From positions 4,729,808 to 4,793,807 of the forward strand of contig CM034110.1 in NCBI GenBank assembly GCA_019914945.1: DNA of 64,000 bases. The letters run 5' to 3'. The DNA is from Typha latifolia (taxonomy: Eukaryota > Streptophyta > Magnoliopsida > Poales > Typhaceae). Both the position numbers and the translations under genes were made by a program. Numbering within the stretch: position 1 is the first letter of the stretch; every line of letters starts with the position of its first letter. Below, one piece after another: positions 44,101-56,100 of this stretch. The notes beneath the pieces were generated by a model. It worked only from the letters and a program-made list of their open reading frames with translations, was not told the DNA's origin and ran no database searches.

Positions 44101-47100
44101 GGAGAAGAAAGATGGGAAATAAGGTAGAAAAGCGCAATAGAAAAGAGGTAAAAGAAAATATATCAGCAGGCCGGTTGACATTATATTGCCATGCTGGTTG
44201 ACATTCATTCTTTAAACATCCTCTTAAGCACATTGTCTGTTCTAGATGATCCTCTTAAGGTGATCATCAATATATTGACAATATGTTTAGGCAAATCATC
44301 TATTTATGCTCCTATTAGCAGGTTATCTTAGAGTTGATTATGTTTCCTTGGCCGACAAAGTTCTTTGACTTCTTTCCTTCTCCCTTTGACAGCCTATGAT
44401 CAGACTATTGTGCCTTTTGATTGCAAGTACCAATATGATATCTACTTATTTCCCTTTCTATTACTGTCCTATCCTTCAACCCTCTTTCCTCCTTTCTTCA
44501 TTTAGTTGCAGCACCATGCCATGACTTGCTTTGTTCAGTTAGTATGTTCAACTGTGCTGTGTGTCGGTACAAACACATGCTGCAACACGTACCTTGTTGA
44601 CCATCGGACTGTAGAAGTAATGACGACACTTAATTCTTATTCATCTTCATCTTAATAAGTTAATCTTCTTCATTGTACTAGTTATTTTTATTCCAATCAT
44701 ATTGTTAATGACAGATCCACCACTTAATGGAATCAAATCATGATCTTCTCTGTGCTTTGCAGAATGAGAACCCTATAAAATCTCTTATGACTTTGTCCTA
44801 GTTGCTACATACATGAGTGAATACTGATGATCAACTGATTCAGTCCATATGAACAATCGATTGTTCTTGTCTGCTCCTAAACTTGGAGGATTAATATTTA
44901 TTCAGAGCATTTAACTATTTGATTGGTTATTGGTTCAGAGCTTTTCAATCAATCGTACCTTAGGTTGATTTGCCAATCATCATGTGTATTTTCATAAAGT
45001 TCTAAACTGATTGAGTCTGTCATATGCACTTTGAATCTTTTATTTCATTTCTATCCAAACAACAAGAACTAGGGTGAGCACAGTTAGCTTGACGTAAAGA
45101 ATACAAATTTGCTCTAATAATAGCAAGATAAATCGTATCATCAACTGGGGTGTCAGATGAATATATTCAACTATTTTCTCATAAGGTTATCAGCTTATCA
45201 TATTCAAGGAAATATTTAAAGATTTGTGCCAATATTACCCATATCTTTTGTAAGATTAAGAAGCAATCCAACATGTTGCATTAGAAGACCTTAATTTCCT
45301 CTGTATCTTTAATAAGGAGATCTATATGTACGTGGGAGATGTTAGAATATCGTTTGCAGATTCCTGATGAATTTTAGGACTTGGTTATATTGGGGTTCAT
45401 TGTTTACCAAAGAAGTGGGAAAGGGTTTGAAGGTTAGAGATGTGGATATTCAAGTAAGGTTTTGGATATGAAAGAAAGATCAAGAATCAAAATCAATGAG
45501 AAGAAAATAAGAAAGAAAGAACGAGAAGAATAGAAGGAAAAAAAGTTAAAGAAGGGATAAGTACCAAACTCACTTTGGCTTCCTATAATCACACCAGAGG
45601 GTCGTCTCACACCAATCAAAGCTTCAATGAAGAAATAAGGCACAATTTTAACTTATCTTTTTCTTGCAAATGAGACTATAACTGTTGTTACAGGAGAGGT
45701 ACATCCCCTTCTCTAATAGCAGTAGATGATTACTCCTTAACTGGCTCAAATCCTAATTTCAATAGTTCACATTTTCATAGGAGACCTCACACAGTTAGTA
45801 TCATAAAACATTCTCCCAAAATTCTGAAATCAAATCTAAATCTGAACAGGATGGTTTGTTTTAAGGCTATTCATTCTTAAGGCCTCAGATAGTCTAACTC
45901 ATGGTTGGCAGGATCGGCTGATGCGGATTGGTGAAAGTCAACAGATTTTATTTTATTTTTCTTTCGGTTTTCTTCTCTAATCTCTTCTTCTTTTTCTTCT
46001 CTCCTTCACATACTGATTTTTTTTTCCACGTAATAACTTTCCAAATTGTGCTTGAGTAGTTCTAATTGAGTAATTTCTAAAAGCATGAAGTACTATTGAA
46101 TTTCTATTATTTGTATAAGGAAGAAAGGATGAGAGTTGTTGCCATTAGAAAAAAGTATACATTAGAAAACATACTTTGGAGTTGCCATAAGATCAATAAC
46201 TTTCCAACAGTTCATAATCCATAAACTACAAGTAAAGTTATAATTTGTAAACCCACTTTGATACCAGTCCACTTTCTCTCAGAATTTTCTCAAACTAATT
46301 GGAAGTGCTCTGTGATTAATAAGCAATAAAGTTCATAATTTGGAACCTGGTCACCTACAGCCATTTTTGTTCCTTTTTTATTTCTCTTTTTTTCTATTTC
46401 TTTTTCTATTTTTTTTCACTGTTCACTGACAGAAATTTTTTTCTTTTGTTTTTTTCTTCCACTCTCTCTCTAGTCTCTTCTTTTCAATTTTCAGTGGCAG
46501 CAAACTTGTTTTTAATTCTTTTTTTTGTTTTCGTTTTTGAATTTAAAGCTCTTATTTTTCTTCTTTCCCTTATGCACTTAAATTGAATCTTTTCATTCTA
46601 TTTATTCTGAAGGTAGCAAAGCTGTAGTAGCTGAAATTAAGATAAAATATTTATTGAAATATTTAATTTGCTAAAATTGAGATTAAATATTTACTGAATT
46701 ATTTAATTTGTTAAATTTGAGATTAAATATTTGTTGAATTATATTTTTAATTTGATCTGAGTTTAGGTGTTTACATTAAAAGTAAAATGCCTCCAAGAGA
46801 AAAATCACAAGATAGCAATATTGGTTGGCAATATTGCATTTCTCTTAGTTAAGACAAAAAATGTATCAAATGCAATTAGAGTGGAAAGGAAATAAGAGGC
46901 AACATTAGCCGTCTGAAAGAAAATTTAGCTAGAAGAGAACAAAATGTAGCAGCTTGCACTCAAGTTAGTTTGGAAGTCAAAAGAGAAATGTTGGTCCATC
47001 TAATAGGCAAAAAAAGGGAAAAATAAATTGTATAAAAACGAGAGTTAATGTTTTGTCAAGAATTGATACATGACTATGAAAATATTGATGATGATAACAG

Positions 47101-50100
47101 TGAGCATAGTGAGGAGGATAATAAGGAGAGACAGATAAGAAGAGCAATAAAAGAAAATAGAAATACACAAAGAGAGGAGGAGATGAGAAAAAGCAGTTAT
47201 GGTGACTTTTAAAGATTTAGATAGTATATATGTAAGGAGAAAAAGAATATAGGGATAGTAGTTTTAGGACTCCTAGCGGTACAGGCTTTACGGCGGAGTG
47301 TAAAAATATTGGACCGATGGATATATATCTTAAGAAAAAAAACGTCGTATATAGACTACTATTAAGGCAACTCTCAAAAAGATAAAATGAAAAGAAACAT
47401 ATTGGTAAGTCTATTTCTAAATTTTTTTTCTATAATTATATTTCTTTCAATTTAGTTGATAGTCCTTATTATTAGACCACGGTAAATGCTATACAATTAG
47501 TAGGGTCTAGTGTTCCACCACCTAGTTCAAAATATATTGCTACTAAATATCTGAAGTCAAAGGTAAATGAGCTTCACACTTATATTAAGACATCTAAAAA
47601 ATATTGGGATTAATTTGATTATATAAAAATGTGTGATGGGTGGATAATATAGAACAAAATAAATATAATTAATTTCTTGGTGTATTCAGCATAAGGGCAA
47701 TATTTTTAAAGTCTATCGATGCTATTGTTTATTTTAAAAGTATAAATTATATATTTTTTGTTTCAGTTAATGGATGAGGTAGTAGAATAAATTAGTAAAA
47801 AAAGGTAGTCGAAGTAGTTACTGATAATAGGGCAAATTATAAGGCTGCTGGATAATTATTTATGATCAAAGTATAATATTTATATTAGATCTCATGTGCT
47901 GTACATTATCTTAATTTCATGTTGGAAGATATTGCTAAAGATCCTAAAATTAACATCGTCATACATGAAGGTCGATATTGATAAATTTTATATATAATTA
48001 TGGTTGAATTCTTAATTTGCTTAGGCAGATGGTTAGTGATAGAGAGATTATCAGACTCGATCTCACTAGATTTGCTATTCATTTTCTAGCATTGGAGAGT
48101 ATAATACTATATAAGGATGACATTATATAGGTATTTACATCACCAGAGTGGTCTATAAAAATTAAGAATATAAAACCTAAATATCGAAGTTTAGGTAAAG
48201 TTTTGAAAAATATGACTTTTGGGAATATATTATGAGATAATATTATAATTGCTACCACAATATTTGAGTCTCTTATCAAAGTACTATAATTTATAGACAG
48301 TGATGACAAGTCTGAGATAGATTTCTTATATAAGGCTATGGACATAGCAAAAGATTGAATAAAAATAAATGTGGACAAAAGTTATCGAAAGTGGTTGAAG
48401 TTGATTGATTATAGATAGAACAAATAACTACATAGAGATATATACGTTGTTAGTAGATATGCTTTTATATTATTATTTTATTTTTATTTAAATATTATTA
48501 TGGGCTTTATTGCAGAGTGTGAGAATATTAGACCGATGAATATATATCTTAAAAAAGGAGTCGTATACAAACTATTATTAAGACAGTTTTCAAAAAGATA
48601 AAAAATGAAAAGAAACATATTGGTAGGAATAACTATGGTGCAGTGAAAGAGAAGAAGAAAGAGAGAAGAAAGAGAGAGAGAGTGAAAGAAATTAAAAAAC
48701 TGAGAGAAATAAAGAAATAGAATTAAAAAATTACTTAGTGGAGTTTGTCGGAGTTAAAAATCCACGTTGCCGGAATTTGCCGGAGATAGATCTCTCTATT
48801 AAAAATAATTGTTATATGAAGGAGAAAGAAAAAGTGAAAAAGAGGAGAGAGAGGGAGAGAGTGAGAAGAAAAGAGTGAAAGAGAGGAGAGAGAGAGCTCA
48901 GATCGGAGACATCAATAATTGATATTCCTGGGTCAGATCCAGATTAGATCTATAATCGATCTGACACGATTTACCCAAAACCCACCGATCCTGATTCGGA
49001 TCGAGATCAGTTGATCCTGCTAACCATGGTAAATTTGACTACCGTATATATAATATAGACTCCTCCACTCAAGCATATAGATTTCTTTTCTCTTAGCTAA
49101 AACTTATGTAGATTTCATGTTAAACAAAAGATTAGGAAAACATTTTGAAATATTTTCAAAATCAGTAGATAATCTTTTTCTTCTTTATTAATGACACATA
49201 ATGTATGATTATTATTTTTTTCTATTTCTAATAGGTATAAATATTAGCTCATTATGGTATTGTTTGATACTGGGGATTTAATTGTTATACCACAATTGTA
49301 GCTTGGTTTCGATTCTGTACATTTTGCAAGAATCGATTATCAGGACAGGCAAAATCGTAAGGTGGACAAATCTCTCGAAGTTATATGGCGGGGTTCAAGA
49401 ACATTTGGTTCCTCGTCTCAGGTTCTAAGCTTCACTTGCTTTTGTTTGCCTTTTTGATTATATATTTGTTAATGTGTGTAGTTAAATCTTCAGATCTTTG
49501 CAAGCACCTTTCCTGTTCATTATAGTCCCCCAACTGGATTTGGTTTTGAAGTCTTTGATGACTTTGTACCTGTTCAGGTACGATGTCGTATGAAGGAGCT
49601 GGAACTTCATACACTTTCATTTGTATCCAACTACTCTAGTGATTGTTTTCTTACTTAATTTTTGCAGGATGATCATTTGCTTTATGACTACAATGTTGAA
49701 CAACGTGTAAATGATTTCATCAATGCTGCTATAACTCAAGTAAGTCCCCTCTTATACTTACAATGCTTTATATCTTCATCTTCTTAAGTTTTTCTTTTCT
49801 ACGTGCTCATTTCAAATCAGGCTAATGTCACACGTACAAACCATATAATGTGGACTATGGGCGATGATTTTCAATATCAATATGCAGAATCTTGGTTCAG
49901 GCAAATGGATAAGCTTATCCATTATGTTAACAAGGTAATCCGTTTAGAATGTATTCATTTGTTTGTATTCTTAAATATAGTGAATGGGAGTAGCTGATTT
50001 GATGCAATAACTTGTGAATATGAGTGATAATGATGCAAAATTATCTCTTTGAATCATATAATCTTCCCTTCTATTATATTCTAGCTTTATTTGAAAAGAT

Positions 50101-53100
50101 TGCCTCTGAAAATATCTTATTATATAGATCATCTTCTGTTCTGACCTCTCCAGTCAACATTCAATTACGTAAAGGATGAAAAGTCTCTAATTCAGGAGGA
50201 TTACCAGTTTAACAAATCAAAATTTCCAGTAATCAGAAATTTTTATTGATGGAATTCAGACATAAGATGTGATAATACCTCTAGATAATTTTTCTAGTGC
50301 TGTTTGGGGCTTGTTTTCCACGTTGGGATGGTTTAAGGCCTCAGTAGCAAGAGATACATATAAGGTCTAAAACACAAGATTAAGCTTTCAAATTCCATTA
50401 TCTTTTCATGCGGTTTTCAATTTCACTACATTCATAAGTCAAATTCATGCTTCTCAATGTGACTTATAACAAACTTATGCAGCCATAAGATTCCGTAGAT
50501 TCAAGATCATTTGTACCTAAGTTGGCTTACAAGTCATTTTCTACTAGTCGGGATAAGATACAAGTCACTGTCAAGGCAAGAAATTATTAGCTTCAGAATA
50601 CTTTCATCCTCTTATTTTATACGAAGGCCTGAAAGTATTCTGAAGCTAAAAATTTCGTACATGTTTAACCCAACTTGGATGAGAAAATTGCGGTAATCTG
50701 AAATAAAATAAAAAAAAAAGATCTAGTTGAATAATATGCAATCTATACTTCAATTTGATGATTTCCATATTTCTTTTCTTTAGATTTTTTTAATTGGCCA
50801 AAATAATTGTGGAAACGTAAAATTTATATTTATTTGAAATTTCAACTCATAGTTGTGAATTGCAAAATAGCTGAGATTGACCCATCTACTTGGATAATAT
50901 ACCAATTAGACTCCAATTAGATAATTTTCTCTACTACAATTTTCTGAAAGTTTATGGAAAATCCAAACTTCATGTATACGGCTGAACTTCAAACCAATAA
51001 TTGCAAAATATGGTCGAGATCTGTTTTGATCTTGCCACCACTAATTTTGTGATTTTCTGCAATTTTCCAATTCTTTTTTCCTCAATTTTACTCAACACCA
51101 AGTGAGGATGTCCATTTTATAAAGTATGTAGCTATTAAAAACAGTCTCTCTATATTTCTACTAGGATAAGAGTATGAGCCAAATTTGAGGATTGGTATTA
51201 AAGAGGTATGTACCCATTATATCGTGGCATAAGAAGTAAGATTTGGAGAGAAGAAACAGTTGTCGATTTTTCTTCCATAACAATTTTGTACATAGAAATT
51301 TGGAGAGAAGAAAGGCCAAAATCCTACTTCACTACTATAATAATTCTATATATTGGATTTGAAAAAAATAAAAAATAGAAGGGTCGAGAACACTTGGGAA
51401 TGATACCAAGGGCATGAGGGTGACACGACGGAGCTTCCAGGATTGGTAGGTGGTGAATCAAAAGGTAAAACACAGATTGCATTGACAAGGCTTTGACGGT
51501 CCAATCTGAGAAGGTGTGCTCCTATGAGGGAAGAAGAAGGAGAAGAAAATGATGATGATAATGGTGGTGGCATCGTGGGGTGGAGGAGTAGGGTTACATT
51601 TTAGAAAGGGGAGATTTTGAGGGTTTGTTTGATTTGGTAACCGATTACTCATAGGGGAATCCACGACCGCTCCTCTCATCGCGTAATGGCCGAGAGGAGC
51701 GGAAGGAGATCAAGTGTCTTTCATTTTCATTTTCTTTTTTAGTTATTATAACTATTCCCAGCAAAAAGAAATTTCGTCATTGATACTAAAATTGACTTAG
51801 TAGGAAGCTAAGGTAAAACCATAAAATTCACAATTGAAGAAGAGTGATGTACCACTAAAGAGTCACAACGAAGGCTTAGGAAATAGCTCCGGATGCTTCT
51901 AAAACATTTTATCTTCATGCTCTCCTAAGTTGCTTCCTCTGAATTGTGGTAATGTGTAGACTAAGGTAACTGGCAACTTGCCAAGGGATCCGTGGTTGCT
52001 CCCCTTGTCGCATAACAGTCAAGAGCAGAGGAAGAAGATGCATGTGACCTTCAACTTTTCAGTTATTTCAGTATCAATTTGGGGTGAATATTGCTAGAGA
52101 TTTTGGGAATTTGGTTTCCAAAGAATTTTCTCAGATTTTGAAGAATTGGTCAAAATCCAATGGTTCTCTATTTGGGGTTTTTGCGAGAGAACATATGCAA
52201 GCAATTGAACAATGACATGTCCAAGTTCTTGATATAATCTATCATTATTAAGAAACATGATACTTTCTGTGGTTCTACAGCTAGTACAGTAATTTATGTT
52301 AAAAATCCATGAATATCCATATAGTTCACCATATTGAAAAACCCAATTTGGTGAATAAAAATAACTCAATAAATAAAGGAATATTGTTCACAAGAAATAC
52401 TGATATTGCCTGGATATGACAGGATGACCGAGTCCATGCACTATATTCTACTCCATCCATTTACACCGATGCAAAGAATGCAGCAAATGAATCTTGGCCA
52501 TTGAAATATGATGACTACTTTCCGTGAGGACATTAGTATATCTTATTAAGTTTAGTCAAAGTAATGCTTGCTCATGTTTTGAACTCTTCTATCTGATGAT
52601 TACAGTTATGCTGATTCATCAAATGCTTATTGGACTGGATATTATACTAGCCGCCCAACATTCAAGCGATACATCCGTATGCTTAGTGGATATTATCTGG
52701 TATAGCAAATTTCTAGTAGGATTGCCAATAAACTACATTTATATTTTACTCCTGTTTCTCAAAATTGCATAAAACTAATGAAACATTACATGACTTATCC
52801 AAATAGGCGGCACGACAAATTGAATTCTTGGTTAGGACATCTTCAGGGTTATTTACAGATGGTTTAGGAGATGCACTGGGTATTGCTCAGCATCATGATG
52901 CTGTCACTGGTACAGCAAAACAACATACAACAAATGATTATGCAAAACGCCTATTTTATGGAGCATCAAAGGTTTGCAAGTTTCGGTTATTTTCCTTATT
53001 CCCAGTTATCTTCTTTTCTCCGAATGAGATGTAGTCAAGTGAGCTCACTAATTTCTCTGTCCTACTATTAGGCAGAAGAGGGTGTAAACTTTGCTCTCAC

Positions 53101-56100
53101 CTGCTTAACAAGTTCAAATGGACCTTGCTCGTCTTCAGCAAAATTTAGTCAGGTAAGGTGATTATTTGTTTCTTCATTTAGGCTGATTCTGAGAGTGTGG
53201 TTATTTATAGGCCTTGCTTAATGCTCATTTCCTTTCTTCCTGTTTGACTTTTTGAGCTTGTCCCAGTGTTAGACCTGAGAATGGGGTTAACAATTTAGTG
53301 GAACGTAGAGGTATAAGCATCCTAAATAAACATCTCATATAGCAACTGATTCAAAGCTTTCATGGGTACTGATTCCAGGGATTGTCCACCCAGGGTTACC
53401 AAAAACGTTTAGAAGATAAATCTCCCACGTGCTTTAACCAGCTGATTTAAACTTATGAATTGAGCAACACTGTAGCCTTTTTTTTAGGTTCAGATTGAAG
53501 ATAAATATGTAAGCAGACTGAGATGATCTCAACAATTGAATCATGTCATTGTGTGCTGAAATCTGACATTGTGATTAATGTTTGTGTTACTTCACCAATT
53601 ACTCTCAAAGCTTAAAGCTGATAGAGAATGGTGGCTTTTATATATTGTATTTATTACCTCACTTCTGCGCTAAAATATTTTGACAGACTTAAGAAGTGGA
53701 TTTTATCTAATTGAGTGGAGTTTTATATTTTCAGGTAAAAATGAGCATGACAAGATTTGAATCGATATCTCTAACTCTGTTACAATATTAACTCATCAAC
53801 TGCTCTAAAAATTTAAGTTATTAGAGAATGGTGATTTTATATTTTGGGTATTTTATAAATCATACCTTATATTTTATCTATTTTGTGATTCACATCTTGT
53901 ATTTGACGATTTTATAATTTGATCACTCCTTTTTCTTTAGAATTCTCGTTTAACACCCTAACTTTAATTTGATTAACTGATATCGATCAAATTATTAAAA
54001 TACCCTTATCACTATTTTTCCTCCTCTATGTCCCTCTTCTAGGAAGACATGGGTAATTTAGGTATTTATAAATTATTTCATATATTATAACAGTATATTT
54101 TTTTGCTGGTACTGTTTAAATTAACGGAAGGTGTTAAATAAGAATTATAAGGAAAAATTAGGGGCTTGGGTTAAAAACCTCAAAGACAGGGTGTGAATTA
54201 TAAAATAGATAAATTGTAGGGTGTGATTTATAAAATTTCCTTATATTTTATATGTAATAGTTTGAAATTTGTCAAGTTTTATCACTTTGCCTTCTCATAG
54301 TCATACTTTTATTTCTTGACCTTATTTCTATCAGCATAATAAGATTACAATTATGTGGTAACTTCATATATTTAGTATTGCTCCGAGGGACAAAGTTCAT
54401 TTAGTTTTAAAGGTAGATAACCTGTAGAATTTTTCGAATTTTCTTATCCTGCAAATATTTCATTATTTAATTAGGTTTTTGATTTGTCGAATTTCTCACT
54501 ATAAAGGATAGAAATCCTTCTTTTCTTACATTTTTCTCTCTTTTACCTAGTCTTTTTATATCTGCATGTAGTATCGGAGTGTTGTAGAGTGGAACGCGTT
54601 CCTCCTCCATTATGATCATGAAGTTGTTGACAAATAAGAGAAAATAAAAAAATAAAATTCATTCCTACATCAAATGGACTTTTTAACATTTGGGTCATGA
54701 CAAGTGATCTCCTCGGAAATTTCAAAGTCATTTGTCATTGAAATAACTTAACAATGTCTGAATTGTTATTAAGTATGGATATGTCGATTTATGTCTAGAG
54801 TCTTATTTAATTGAGAATTGCTATTTGAAAGGAAACTTGGGGCCAAGTCACTCACTGAACTCCCGAAGTTATATTAAAATCAAGTTTCAAAATGTCTTTA
54901 ATGTTGTCAAACAGAATATAGATGCTGATCCTAAACTACCATTTCTTCAGTTCCCCTTTTATGGAAATATCATATTATAATGATAAAAGATCATTCCTTA
55001 TGGCCTTCTATTCTTTGCTATTTTAAATGCTTAATGTTTGTTCATACTATCATACTGTGGAAGTGTATTCCTACATTAATATTTTATTTTGAAAGAAATA
55101 ATCTCACTGGTCCTTACACATTGATGGAAGCAAAATCTGGCCATAGATCAATCTTCTGTTTTTTTGTTTAAATTAAACTCAATTCTCCATTTCCAGTGCA
55201 ATTTGCTCAATATAAGCTACTGTCCTTCAACTGAGGAAGAAATTTCAGCTGAGAAAAGCTTAGTAAGTTTTCTTGTCACATGCGGTTCTCCGCTTTTATG
55301 TAATATAAACTAAAAAACTACAGAACTACAAGAGATTACTCACTGGATGAGATGACATATTAAAATGTCTTACTCTGCAGATAGTGGTGGCATACAACCC
55401 TCTTGGATGGAACCGCAGTGATTTAATACGAATTCCGGTGAGTACATCAATGAAACCTGTCTTCAGGTTGATGATTTAGGAGTTTCCTGTTCCTAGCAGT
55501 AGAAAACTTCCAACTTGATATTGTAAAATAAACTTACTGGTAGTTAAGTTTTGAAACTTCCAGTTTTACTGAGCAGAATTTTATTGTAAACATGACAATT
55601 GTTAGATTTCATCGAATAATAATTCATTGTATTGTTTCATGGCTTGATGGAGAAGACTAGTCATTCGAATTCGCTTCTGCAATCCTTCTTTTTTTTGTTG
55701 ATCATTAAGTAACTTTATGCATGGTTGCAAATTTTTATCCTCCTGTTTATTCAATATACATTCTAGGTTCATGTCTCACAAAAATTATATATTAACTTTC
55801 CTAGCTGATTATTAGAAACATTCCTTCTTCCAAATTACATATAAGCTAAATGAGTAAATTCACTTGAAATTATTTTTTATCATGGTTCCAAAAATCTGCC
55901 GATCCCGATCCTGGCTCAATACTAGTATTGGAAGTGTATCGATTGTTTCAACCGATACCTGATTCGGATCTTTGTCTCAGTTGATACTCAATCTAGATTG
56001 GGATAGGCTGATTTGGGTCAAGTGGGTCAGATATATATCCAACTCCGGGACATCAATAATTGGTCCCCAACGTCTTCTTCCCTTCTTCCTCTCTCTCTCC

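Larger units (their letters stand above)
45900..49028 (+). mobile_element. hAT transposon, decayed autonomous copy, in mannosidase intron 4
   Basis: The ends form an inverted repeat: CATGGTTGGCAGGATCGGCTGAT at the left matches the inverse of the right end (GATCAGTTGATCCTGCTAACCATG) with few changes, and both are followed inward by polypyrimidine or polypurine stretches. It encloses the transposase remnant at 46789-48470. The exact target duplication is not visible, so the edges are approximate. Copies of the right end recur at 62160-62466 and, less clearly, inverted at 55883-56420. Confidence 0.6.
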
